Assembly: GCF_002514735.1 (NCBI RefSeq)
Contig: NZ_NBWU01000004.1
Span: forward strand, 186,001-250,000
Direction of reading: 5' to 3'
Origin: Sediminicola luteus
GTDB lineage: Bacteria; Bacteroidota; Bacteroidia; Flavobacteriales; Flavobacteriaceae
DNA length: 64,000 nt
Within the stretch, counting starts at the first letter, position 1. Each line of letters begins with the position of its first letter. Below are positions 1 through 7,480 of this stretch, in pieces. Below the pieces are notes generated by a model. It did not search any database. It saw nothing but the letters and a program-made list of their open reading frames with translations, and was not told where the DNA came from. The position numbers and the translations under genes are program-made.

Positions 1-1
1 A

Positions 2-226
2 TCGCCCAAATACCTCAGTGACCTACTAAAAAAGGAAAGTGGTAAAAGTGCCAAGGAACATATTGATGCCTTTGTGATCAACCGGGCCAAAAACCAATTA
101 TTGGGCAGTTCGCATAGTATTGGGGAAATCGCTTTTGACCTAGGTTTTGAATACTCCCAACACTTTAGCAAACTGTTTAAAAAACGTACTGGTATGAGTC
201 CGAAAACATATCGGCAACTCAATTAA
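2..226 (+). CDS. AraC-family transcriptional regulator, C-terminal fragment
   Basis: Only the last 74 codons lie in the window; the gene begins upstream of position 1. The frame reads as the second half of an AraC/XylS DNA-binding domain: the stretch EIAFDLGFEYSQHFSKLFKK is the second helix-turn-helix, and the protein ends with the family-typical G-M-S-P-K-x-Y-R. It is closely similar to the end of the AraC regulator at 25793-26701, so the two are probably paralogues of one subfamily. Its target cannot be told from this fragment. The next gene is convergent, on the minus strand, 60 bases away, and no clear terminator is visible between them. Confidence 0.9.
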   Translation, partial: SPKYLSDLLKKESGKSAKEHIDAFVINRAKNQLLGSSHSIGEIAFDLGFEYSQHFSKLFKKRTGMSPKTYRQLN

Positions 227-286
227 TTGGCAAGAAACCGTTTTAATTGAAAATTATACTTCCAAAATCAGGGTCAAGCTTCGAAC

Positions 287-1234
287 TTAATCGATTACCA
301 AACGCTGTCCTATGCGCAGGGTAGAGGTACTTTTAATATGGTTGGCTTTACAGATGGCCGAGATACGGGTTTGGTTCTTTTGGGCAATTCGCGAAAGGGT
401 ATCGCCCCGTTTTACGATATAGATTTTCTTTTGGGCCTTAATACCCGCCAGAGCCTCGGGTTCGGTGGTATATAAATCCAATTTTGGTTTACGACGGCTA
501 CTATAGCGGTAGGCTTGGGTCCATTTTTTGGTCACCCAAATGGTTTTGGCCCTTACGGCACGGCTATCGTCAAAAGTAAACAGGTATTCGGGGTGAATGG
601 GTACCCCTTTATATTTGGCCTCTAAATGTAAATGGCTCCCACGGGCATTGCCCGAACGCCCGCCATAGCCTAAAAAAGCCCCTTTGCTTATACTGTCGTT
701 GGCTTTTACAGTGCCATATTTGGACATATGGGCATAGGTAGTTTCCAAACCATTGTAATGCCGTACTACCACGGTACGTCCATGACCCGAACTATAGCCC
801 ACAAAACGCACCACACCATCGAACAGACTATAAATGGAGTCGCCACTGATCAAATCGATATCTATACCATTGTGGTTCCTTCGCCAACGCCAACCATAGC
901 GGGAGGTAACCACCATCTTCTTTCCGATAGGATTGTGATAGGTTGAATCTTGGAATTCGATTTTAAACGGAAAATCGACTTTTACATTTTTATGCGCCCT
1001 AACCTGGGTGGTATCCCAATACTGGGCGGTAATATCAGGTGCTTGATTCGTTGGGGTCGAATCGATTTCTTTTTGACCTTGGGGCAAATAAGCCTCCAAA
1101 GCCTCTAGATCGAATTCAGGCTTAATGATATCGGTGCCCGGAATCTGGCGCGAATCGACTCTTTTTGTTTGGCCATAGGCCATATAAATACTGGCCAGTA
1201 GACAAACTACCAGGGTTTTATTTATCCGTTTCAT
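287..1234 (-). CDS. Exported M23 peptidase with C-terminal LysM domain
   Basis: Probable peptidoglycan endopeptidase of 315 residues. The start is taken at MKRINKTLVV, which gives a clean signal peptide ending at YGQ; an upstream in-frame start would add nine poor residues. The LytM/M23 zinc site is visible: H-N-G-I-D-I-D in the middle and H-L-H-L-E further on. After a basic linker comes one LysM peptidoglycan-binding domain (YIVKRGDTLSRIAQ to the end). M23 enzymes cleave peptide cross-bridges or stems in the cell wall. The gene lies 112 bases downstream of the M56/M23 sensor-like gene on the same strand and may be its output, although a strong hairpin separates the two. The exact bond cut is unknown. 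Confidence 0.88.
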   Translation of the reverse strand: MKRINKTLVVCLLASIYMAYGQTKRVDSRQIPGTDIIKPEFDLEALEAYLPQGQKEIDSTPTNQAPDITAQYWDTTQVRAHKNVKVDFPFKIEFQDSTYHNPIGKKMVVTSRYGWRWRRNHNGIDIDLISGDSIYSLFDGVVRFVGYSSGHGRTVVVRHYNGLETTYAHMSKYGTVKANDSISKGAFLGYGGRSGNARGSHLHLEAKYKGVPIHPEYLFTFDDSRAVRAKTIWVTKKWTQAYRYSSRRKPKLDLYTTEPEALAGIKAQKKIYIVKRGDTLSRIAQKNQTRISAICKANHIKSTSTLRIGQRLVID

Positions 1235-1302
1235 ATAGTGTTCTCGTGCTTTTTGGGCCATGGCCCTAAACTGCTAAAAGCAGGGCAAAATACTGATTTT
1301 GT

Positions 1303-1334
1303 AACAACTGGGCCAAATCAAACCCCCAGTTGTT
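1303..1334 (-). promoter_or_regulatory. 10-bp perfect intergenic hairpin
   Basis: AACAACTGGG at 1303-1312 pairs perfectly with CCCAGTTGTT at 1325-1334 across a 12-base loop. It sits between the M56/M23 gene and the M23-LysM gene on the minus strand. Read on the minus strand it is not followed by a run of T, so it is more likely an attenuator or mRNA-stability element than a strong intrinsic terminator. Confidence 0.5.
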
Positions 1335-1346
1335 GGTTATTCCTTT

Positions 1347-2642
1347 TTATTCCAGATAATCCAAGGGATCTACACGTTCCCCGTTACGTTTAATTTCAAA
1401 GTGTAGATGCGGACCTGTGGCCAATCCGGTTTCCCCTGCCTTTCCAATGCGCTCACCTTGACTTACAGACTGTCCGTTTTTAATATCAAAGGCATCTAAA
1501 TGGGCGTACCAGGTTTCAAAGCCGTTGGCATGGCTGATAATGATCAACTTACCCCAATTGCCTTGCTCGACAGCTTTGATAACGATTCCATCGGCCGCCG
1601 CAACCACCGGGCTACCCAACTTGGCCCTTATATCGATACCGCCATGAAATCCATTTTTATGGACATGCCGTTTAGATTTTACCCCGAAAGTGCTACTGAT
1701 CTGATCACGATTGGCCCCTAATAAGGGAAACGAAAAAGGCGGTAAGGGATCTACCGATTCCGGAATCACCACCATAGGGGAGACATATACCGGGCTTTTA
1801 AAACCTAAAAGACAAACCAATACTACTAGGGCAGGCAATAGATAGCGCCATTTGTGATTTGGGTTCGACGGTGTTTTGCACAACATACGTACCCGCTGTA
1901 ACATTACCGGTTGACTAAAATAACTCAGGCCCGTTTGCGGACGAAAATCTTGCGAGACTCCCATCAACAACTCCAAATACTCGGGCAACACTTGAGTATC
2001 ACCGGCCACCAAAGCATCGGCCTGGAATTCTTGTACCGATTTTAAACTTTTACGGTACCCCATCAGTAGGGGATTCCACCAGAAAAACAGCTGATACATT
2101 TCAAATAAGACCAGATCATAACTATGCCTTAGGCGAATATGTGCCTTTTCATGGGCCAAAACCAAGGGGTCTATAACCGCATCCTCAGGTATATAAATGG
2201 TATTGAAATAGGCAAAAACCCTATCTATAGGAGCCCGATAAACCTTATGGTCATAAGTATCAGAACTTTTAATCGTAGATCTAAGCCGCCAAAGCCGATG
2301 GTGTTCTAAAACCAACATCAACACCCTCCAAATAAAGCCGCAGGTAAAAGCTAGGAAAAGTAGCATTCCAAATCTGCCCGCATTTTGTGATGAAATTGGG
2401 CTTTGAACCGTCACACTTTCGTGTAGCCCCACCATAGGCTCCCACAGTTCTGGTAAGCTGGGTGTACTTATCCAACCTATCGCTGGTAAAAAAGGAAAAA
2501 CCAAGGAAATTGGGATCATCGCCAACAAAATGGCCCGGTTCCAAGAATAAAAAGTCAATTGGGCCAAACCTATACGATACACCAAAAAGAGGATGCTAAA
2601 AACCACCCCAGCCTCCAATAGATACGCGAAGAAACTAATCAT
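1347..2642 (-). CDS. BlaR1-like M56 membrane metallopeptidase fused to an M23 domain
   Basis: 431 residues. The N-terminal half resembles BlaR1/MecR1: membrane segments near residues 5-25, 38-58 and 92-112, then the gluzincin site HEKAH (164-168) with the third ligand region QEFQADA (204-210), and a further membrane segment at about 268-282. In BlaR1 the outer sensor is a penicillin-binding domain; here it is replaced by a LytM/M23 domain with H333-G-G-I-D and H412-L-H-F. In the known family, the M56 domain cleaves or triggers cleavage of a BlaI repressor after a cell-wall signal. The start overlaps the upstream BlaI gene by 8 bases, so the two are translationally coupled. I infer a cell-wall-damage sensor that may itself bind or cut peptidoglycan. 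M56-M23 fusions have been named in Bacteroidota; the signal is unknown. Confidence 0.87.
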   Translation of the reverse strand: MISFFAYLLEAGVVFSILFLVYRIGLAQLTFYSWNRAILLAMIPISLVFPFLPAIGWISTPSLPELWEPMVGLHESVTVQSPISSQNAGRFGMLLFLAFTCGFIWRVLMLVLEHHRLWRLRSTIKSSDTYDHKVYRAPIDRVFAYFNTIYIPEDAVIDPLVLAHEKAHIRLRHSYDLVLFEMYQLFFWWNPLLMGYRKSLKSVQEFQADALVAGDTQVLPEYLELLMGVSQDFRPQTGLSYFSQPVMLQRVRMLCKTPSNPNHKWRYLLPALVVLVCLLGFKSPVYVSPMVVIPESVDPLPPFSFPLLGANRDQISSTFGVKSKRHVHKNGFHGGIDIRAKLGSPVVAAADGIVIKAVEQGNWGKLIIISHANGFETWYAHLDAFDIKNGQSVSQGERIGKAGETGLATGPHLHFEIKRNGERVDPLDYLE

Positions 2643-3018
2643 GCTGCTTTAATTGTTTGATTTTGGCCTCAATAAGGGCCTTCATTTCTTCCAACTCGTT
2701 TAATTTCAAGCTTTCATTTTCGGCAAAATACAAGGCAAAACGGCTCGAGGAACCATCAAAGAAGTTTCCGATCATATGTTTTAATTGTCCCCCATAATAC
2801 TGTTCTTTGGTCAGGGTAGGGGCATAGCGCCTCACTTTTCCAAAACTTTCGAAGTTTAAAAACCCCTTACGAACTAAAACCCTAACCACGGTAGAAATGG
2901 TGGTATAGGCAGGTTTGGGGTCGGGGTATTCGGCTACAATATCTTTTAGATACGCCTGTTTTAGCTGCCAAACATACTGCATCAGTTGTTCTTCGGCTTT
3001 GGTGAGTTGTTCCTTCAT
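2635..3018 (-). CDS. BlaI/MecI/CopY-family repressor
   Basis: 127 residues from the start MKEQLTKAEEQLM. The winged-helix domain shows the family pattern: L-T-x-A-E-E-x-L-M at the start, then K-P-A-Y-T-T-I-S-T-V-V-R-V-L-V-R-K-G in the recognition-helix region, then a dimerising helical tail. BlaI-type repressors block their own operon and are inactivated by proteolysis triggered by the M56 partner encoded immediately downstream with an 8-base overlap. Nine more codons are open upstream, but the chosen start matches family length. A 14-base perfect dyad lies 33 bases upstream of the start codon and is the natural operator candidate. Confidence 0.92.
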   Translation of the reverse strand: MKEQLTKAEEQLMQYVWQLKQAYLKDIVAEYPDPKPAYTTISTVVRVLVRKGFLNFESFGKVRRYAPTLTKEQYYGGQLKHMIGNFFDGSSSRFALYFAENESLKLNELEEMKALIEAKIKQLKQHD

Positions 3019-3051
3019 GCCGACAAATATACAGCAAAGAACCAAAGTATA

Positions 3052-3065
3052 ACTATATTTATAGT
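3052..3065 (-). promoter_or_regulatory. Candidate BlaI operator
   Basis: ACTATA, two T bases, then TATAGT: a perfect dyad immediately upstream of the BlaI-family gene, in a very AT-rich promoter region. A further TATAGTAC element lies about 15 bases beyond. BlaI/MecI repressors bind short inverted repeats of this kind in their own promoters; binding here is inferred. Confidence 0.5.
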
Positions 3066-3158
3066 AATATTATGATTTATATAGTACAATCCCTTTTGGA
3101 TAGCATCTTTTTAAAACTCAAAAATTGAAAAACAATCCCAAAAAGAAGTCAACTTTAT

Positions 3159-3641
3159 TTAATGCTTATTTTCTTTCTCCACATTATTCCGATACGTCTG
3201 ATCTACCATGGGCCCTAATGTAATGCCCCCCAAAAGATGCATATGGATATGAAATACCGATTGACCGGAATCTTCATTGGTATTGAAAGCCAATCGATAT
3301 CCTGTTTCGGCAATACCTTTTTCACGGGCCAATTGGGCCGCTACTAGATGCATTTTACCAATAAGTGAGGCATCTGCTGCGGCTATATCGTTTATAGTAT
3401 GGATTTCCTTTTTGGGAACGATCAACAAATGTACCGGGGCTTGCGGACGCAGAGGAACAAAGGAAATGATCTCATCGTCTTCATAAACGATAGTGGCCGG
3501 AAGCTCCCGATTGATAATTTTGGTAAATACCGAACCTTTGGCGATTTTTTCGGCCTTTTTTTCTTGATAGGCCTCCGACTGGCCAAAAGTGTAGCTACAA
3601 AAAACAAACAGCAACAACGCGTACTTCCAATTTCTTTCCAT
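3159..3641 (-). CDS. HIT-family nucleotide-binding protein with a signal peptide
   Basis: 160 residues. Residues 1-20 form a plausible signal peptide (basic start, hydrophobic core ALLLFVFC, then S-Y-T-F-G-Q). From about residue 38 the chain is an ordinary HIT (histidine triad) domain of the Hint/PKCI group: SVFTKIINRELPA, YEDDEIISF, then the catalytic triad HIHMHLLGG. HIT proteins hydrolyse or transfer nucleotide monophosphates, for example splitting AMP from purine phosphoramidates, and are normally cytosolic without any leader. Here the leader suggests export to the periplasm. An alternative is that translation begins within the HIT domain and the leader is fortuitous, but no ATG lies near residue 37, which argues for the long form. 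Confidence 0.88.
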   Translation of the reverse strand: MERNWKYALLLFVFCSYTFGQSEAYQEKKAEKIAKGSVFTKIINRELPATIVYEDDEIISFVPLRPQAPVHLLIVPKKEIHTINDIAAADASLIGKMHLVAAQLAREKGIAETGYRLAFNTNEDSGQSVFHIHMHLLGGITLGPMVDQTYRNNVEKENKH

Positions 3642-3666
3642 AACCTAAAGTTAGGGAATATCACCC

Positions 3667-3701
3667 TGAATTCAGAATTCAGAACTCAGAACTCAGAACT
3701 C
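3667..3701. repeat. Five tandem 7-bp units
   Basis: Five copies of a seven-base unit, drifting from TGAATTC through AGAATTC to three copies of AGAACTC. It lies between the start of the HIT gene and the end of the EamA gene, where slippage could change the HIT promoter spacing. Confidence 0.8.
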
Positions 3702-3712
3702 AACCCTAAACC

Positions 3713-4612
3713 CTACGTATAGAGAATCAAAAACACCCCGATTAGGATACCCGTAAGGGGAATCAGTTTTTTGCGTTTGTTCTTCTCTTTAAAGATGAGT
3801 CCGCCCACCACCACGGCTATAATCAATTGGCTCCGTTTAATGGCCGAGAGTAACATGATCAAAGCTTCGGGATCTTCCAGTGCCTTGAGATAGAAATAAT
3901 CGGCCCCGAGCAAGAGAAAACCCACGGCCGGAATAGACCAGCGCCATACAAAGGCCTTACGTTTGGCGGGGTAAGGGAACCAGGTGGCCGCCAGTATCAG
4001 CAATAAAATAAGTACCGTATAAAAGCAAAACCAAAACAACAAAGTCTGCGGATTTAGGTCTACATACTGCACTAAAAACTTATCGTATAAGCCGCTAGAG
4101 GCCCCTAAAAAGGTAGCGCCGATAATGGCAAAAACCCATTTGTTACGCCCAAAATGGATGCCTTCTTTTTTCCCGATACGGGAATACCCGATTACCGATA
4201 ACAAAATCAAAAAGAATCCTACCCACTGCCAAGGCCCTGGTTTTTCTTGATAGATCAACAAAGCCCCGATAAAGGTAAAAAAGGGTCCGGCCGAGCGTAT
4301 CGGAGTTACCAAGGTTATCGGCAAATGCTTTAAGGCCTGATAGGCCAACAACCACGAGGCCGCCATGATCATGGACTTTATAAAAATAAAACCATGGGAG
4401 GCCCAGGGTAGGGGGGTAATATAAAACCCTTGGGTTTGGGCCATTTCCGGCGACACCACCGAAATACCATACAAGGGCAAAAAAAGTAAAAAGGCCGTAC
4501 CAATAGTACCCAAAAGTACCGGAAACACCTCGTTACCTTGTACCGCATGCTTCTTGCACAAGTTGTGAAATCCTAAAAACAAGGCCGCCAAGAGCCCTAG
4601 ATACATCCACAT
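3713..4612 (-). CDS. EamA/DMT-superfamily transporter
   Basis: 299 residues with about ten hydrophobic helices, the size and pattern of the drug/metabolite transporter superfamily. The two halves each resemble an EamA repeat: the first ends around the GKKEG loop near residue 150, and the second ends in the hydrophobic helix LIPLTGILIGVFLIL. Members export or import small metabolites such as amino acids; the substrate cannot be read here. Tandem repeats flank it on both sides (3667-3701 and 4617-4680). Its own promoter must lie in or beyond the repeat region, downstream of the 163-bp palindrome. Confidence 0.85.
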   Translation of the reverse strand: MWMYLGLLAALFLGFHNLCKKHAVQGNEVFPVLLGTIGTAFLLFLPLYGISVVSPEMAQTQGFYITPLPWASHGFIFIKSMIMAASWLLAYQALKHLPITLVTPIRSAGPFFTFIGALLIYQEKPGPWQWVGFFLILLSVIGYSRIGKKEGIHFGRNKWVFAIIGATFLGASSGLYDKFLVQYVDLNPQTLLFWFCFYTVLILLLILAATWFPYPAKRKAFVWRWSIPAVGFLLLGADYFYLKALEDPEALIMLLSAIKRSQLIIAVVVGGLIFKEKNKRKKLIPLTGILIGVFLILYT

Positions 4613-4616
4613 GGGT

Positions 4617-4680
4617 TAGTGATTTAGTGAGCTAGTAATTAGTGAAATAGTGGGTTAGTGGGTTAGTGGGTTAGTGGAGT
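4617..4680. repeat. Degenerate TTAGTG tandem repeat
   Basis: Built from TTAGTG-like words; the core (about 4650-4677) holds three near-perfect eight-base units GGGTTAGT. It lies just upstream of the EamA transporter start, so copy-number change could affect that promoter. Confidence 0.75.
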
Positions 4681-4716
4681 GTAATACTAGCATACTAAAT
4701 CACTAGTCCACTGGAA

Positions 4717-4879
4717 ATACCATTTCAATTTTGAGATTCAACCAATAAAAAAGCAGGGATTTTTTCTTTGGGCGAAAAAGAAAATCAAAGTATAGCCTAA
4801 GCTACGGTTTTATTTTATTTTGATGACCAAAGGTAAAAAGAACCATTTTTTAGGTGGTATTTCAATATTGAAATGGTAT
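4717..4879. repeat. 163-bp imperfect palindrome, MITE- or REP-like
   Basis: The outer 13 bases are perfect inverted copies: ATACCATTTCAAT at 4717-4729 and its complement at 4867-4879. Inward, the two arms stay alignable for about 75 bases (pairs such as TTCTTTGGGC against TACCTTTGGT) up to a centre near TAGCCTAAGCTA around 4800. The right arm also contains a perfect 16-base palindrome at 4859-4874. The element ends two bases before the stop codon of the DUF4494 gene. No ORF lies inside. It could be a non-autonomous mobile element or a large transcript-ending hairpin. Confidence 0.65.
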
Positions 4880-4881
4880 AA

Positions 4882-5433
4882 CTACTCTACCAGGCTATCT
4901 TCCATTTCCAAGGCTTCGTTTACGCCGTTGGTATGGCCTACGGAGTTTTTCAATTCGGTAAAGCGATTGATACGTTCTAAATCGTCTTCCTCGCCTGAGA
5001 AATAAGGGAAAACATCCATTATTGGCGATTCGGCCACGGCTGGTATGCTAAATTCACCCATAGTATCTTTCATGGCTACCATGGTATTTTCATAGGCTTC
5101 TTTTACATCGTTGGCCTGAACCAAAAGGTATTGGTTGCTTTTACGCTCTTTGCCGCTTTCCTCGTCAAAGGCGATTAGCGACACTTTACTTTTAAACCAG
5201 CGGTCGGAGTTTTCAAAAGGGTGTATTTCGGCAAAGTTGGCCACTTTGATATTGGTGATCTTGATCTCTTCGCTATCCAACAGATAGGCTTGCATTTCTT
5301 CGGTAATGCGGCGTTCGGCCTCAGTATACGATACCGCATCTACCAAAAAGGGTTCCGTTTTGGCTTTGAGTTGGCCGGTTGCCTCATCCATTTTACGATA
5401 TTTTACCTTGCATTCGAACCAAATTGCGCTCAT
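4882..5433 (-). CDS. DUF4494-family protein
   Basis: 183 residues, cytosolic and acidic. The opening M-S-A-I-W-F-E-C-K-V-K-Y-R-K and the motif SYTEAERRITEEM are those I associate with DUF4494, a family found almost only in Bacteroidota and of unknown role. Two similar segments seem present (W-F-x-x-K-V at residues 5 and 80), which suggests an internal duplication of a small alpha/beta fold. There are no signal peptide, membrane segment or catalytic motifs. It sits alone between the LytTR regulator (130 bases upstream) and the palindromic element. The family call is moderately sure; the function is unknown. Confidence 0.75.
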   Translation of the reverse strand: MSAIWFECKVKYRKMDEATGQLKAKTEPFLVDAVSYTEAERRITEEMQAYLLDSEEIKITNIKVANFAEIHPFENSDRWFKSKVSLIAFDEESGKERKSNQYLLVQANDVKEAYENTMVAMKDTMGEFSIPAVAESPIMDVFPYFSGEEDDLERINRFTELKNSVGHTNGVNEALEMEDSLVE

Positions 5434-5563
5434 AGTTATGGTGTTTAATAGAAGGGCGCAAATATAAGTTTCCCAAAAAGGTAAAAAAGGGGGCGGGGCG
5501 GTAACTTATCCACAATCGATTGGCGGTGGTTCTAGTGGACTAAAAATCAGCAGAAAAAGTCCG

Positions 5564-6259
5564 CTAGGTTTTGGCCAAATCGTCGAGGGCTTTACATACC
5601 AAAACCTTATAGGTGGTGCTAATGGGCACTTCATTATCCGCGATCTGCAAACTGCCCTTGGTGGCCTTATCCACCCTATGGAGGTTGGCGATATACGATT
5701 TATGGGTACGCTGAAAGTTATCGGGCAGTTGCCCACTTATACGCGTCAGGGTCTCGGAAACCAAGTACATGCGCATATCGGTAAAGATCTTGATATAATT
5801 CCCGAAACTTTTGATATACTGAATGGAACGAAACGGAATATTCACCGGAATACCATCATGTTTTATCTGCAATTCTTGGCTGTCACTCTCCTTTTTACGC
5901 GGTGCCCAATCGGAAGGCGAAACCTTATTGATGGCCTTAAGAAATCGGTCTATTTTTATGGGTTTCAACAAATAATCGACCACGCCGTATTCGTAGCTCG
6001 CCAAGGCATACTCTGAATAGGCCGTGGTTAAGATCACCTTAGGCGGATTTTTTAAGGCGCCCAATATCTCCAACCCATTAAGTTCGGGCATTTCGATATC
6101 CAAAAAAATCAAATCCAAGGGGTTGCCCTGAATAAAATTGATGAACTCCAACGGATTGCCCGTATTCAAGACCACCTCAAAATGGTCAATTTTGGCACAG
6201 TAATCGGCCATGACCTTTCGGGCCAGTTCTTCGTCATCTATGATTCCTACCTGTATCAT
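5564..6259 (-). CDS. LytTR-type response regulator
   Basis: 231 residues. Receiver domain 1-120 with acidic pocket D8-D9, phospho-acceptor D54 in F-L-D-I-E-M-P-E, T81 in L-T-T-A, and K98 in L-L-K-P. A LytTR DNA-binding domain follows from about 135 to the end (IPFRSIQYIKSFGNYIKIFT, then a run ending Q-R-T-H-K-S-Y-I-A-N). The start codon overlaps the end of the histidine kinase gene by four bases (ATGA type), so the pair forms one two-component system. LytTR regulators bind direct repeats in target promoters; the regulon is not evident. Divergently placed upstream of the kinase is an exported esterase gene, a possible target. Confidence 0.95.
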   Translation of the reverse strand: MIQVGIIDDEELARKVMADYCAKIDHFEVVLNTGNPLEFINFIQGNPLDLIFLDIEMPELNGLEILGALKNPPKVILTTAYSEYALASYEYGVVDYLLKPIKIDRFLKAINKVSPSDWAPRKKESDSQELQIKHDGIPVNIPFRSIQYIKSFGNYIKIFTDMRMYLVSETLTRISGQLPDNFQRTHKSYIANLHRVDKATKGSLQIADNEVPISTTYKVLVCKALDDLAKT

Positions 6260-7254
6260 ATACTCGATTTTTTAAGGTCAACGGTCAAATCTATCCGAAA
6301 TTCCCTTTCGGAATCCTCGAGCTGTAAACGGTGTGCTTGCGGGTACACCAATTGCAGTCGTCTTTTTACATTCTCCAATCCCGTACCCGGTCCGGCCGAG
6401 GCTGCCCCTTGGCTAGGTTTGCTGTTGTGCACATTAAAATGAAGCCTTCCCTCATGAATGGTGGCCGAAACTTCTATGTTACTGGCTTCATTGGTACTTT
6501 GGGCGCCGTGTTTTACGGCATTTTCCACAAAGGGGATCAACAACATGGGCGCAATGGTATATTCTAAAGGTGAACCGGAAATCGAAAACTCGACCGTACA
6601 GCGTTTACTCAGCCTTTTTTCTTCGAGCAATAGATAGTTTTCAATAAATTCCAATTCTTCGCGAAGTAATACGGCATCTTTTTTACTACTTTCCAATTGA
6701 TAGCGCATCAATTCCGATAACTGCATCACAACAGTAGAGGTTTCCGGCGATTGTTCCCGCGAAAGGGCATAGATACTATTGAGGGCATTGAACAAAAAAT
6801 GCGGATTCACCTGCTGCTTCAAATAGTTGAGGGCCATCTCTTTCTGAAGTTTTTCCTTTTCATCATTCTCCCGTTGGATCTGTTGGTTACGCCTCAATAA
6901 AAAAACCGCCATCCCCGTACCGGTGGAATAGATCAGAAAGAAGAACATTTTAGAGACCGACACCCATCCGTTCGCATAACCCTGAATAAAGGAAACCAAA
7001 AATATAGTAGCAAGCAGGGATAGAGCATAGTTTACATATTTGCGCTTGTCGTAAATAAAGGGAATAAGCAGAAAATGGTTCAACCAGATCACGATCATGA
7101 TCACCACGGCAAACTTAATCCCGTGTAAATAATAAGCCAGATCGGTCTCAAACTTATGTTTGGCGTTCCAGATGCTTAAAATCTCCCAAAGGGCGACCAA
7201 AACAAAGGCAGCCAGATTGACCAGAAGAATATATTTCCATGATTTTTTTTGCAT
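6256..7254 (-). CDS. LytS/YehU-type sensor histidine kinase
   Basis: 332 residues if started at MQKKSWKYILLVN; the frame is open to 7353, so a start at MLPLYFIALG is possible. Four membrane helices lie within the first 140 residues with little periplasmic domain, followed by a coiled linker rich in Q, R, E and K. The His_kinase domain shows NPHFLFNALNSIYALSREQS with the phospho-accepting His, and the ATP-binding N-box LLIPFVENAVKHG and G-box GTGLENVKRRL. The kinase phosphorylates the LytTR regulator encoded just downstream. The signal is unknown; membrane-embedded sensing is inferred from the lack of an extracytoplasmic domain. Confidence 0.93.
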   Translation of the reverse strand: MQKKSWKYILLVNLAAFVLVALWEILSIWNAKHKFETDLAYYLHGIKFAVVIMIVIWLNHFLLIPFIYDKRKYVNYALSLLATIFLVSFIQGYANGWVSVSKMFFFLIYSTGTGMAVFLLRRNQQIQRENDEKEKLQKEMALNYLKQQVNPHFLFNALNSIYALSREQSPETSTVVMQLSELMRYQLESSKKDAVLLREELEFIENYLLLEEKRLSKRCTVEFSISGSPLEYTIAPMLLIPFVENAVKHGAQSTNEASNIEVSATIHEGRLHFNVHNSKPSQGAASAGPGTGLENVKRRLQLVYPQAHRLQLEDSEREFRIDLTVDLKKSSI

Positions 7255-7480
7255 CAACCCAAGTGCTATAAAGTATAAAGGTAGCATTATTGGTGGGGGC
7301 CCGGTCGTATTTCTGACAAAAAAGGCATAGCTATGACGAAACGGTTTCATCATTTTATAGCGGCGTTGGTAAACCTATTTAGAAAGCAAGCCCCTTTCCG
7401 AACTATTTTTATGGAGTTAATCAGCAACAGTGTCCCGTTTTTAAAGAAGGTACGCTGTCATCCATCAAAAAACGAACAGC

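Noticed and set aside
4600-4900. CRISPR array
   Set aside because: The repeats are short tandem words without spacers, and the rest is a palindrome; no cas genes are present.
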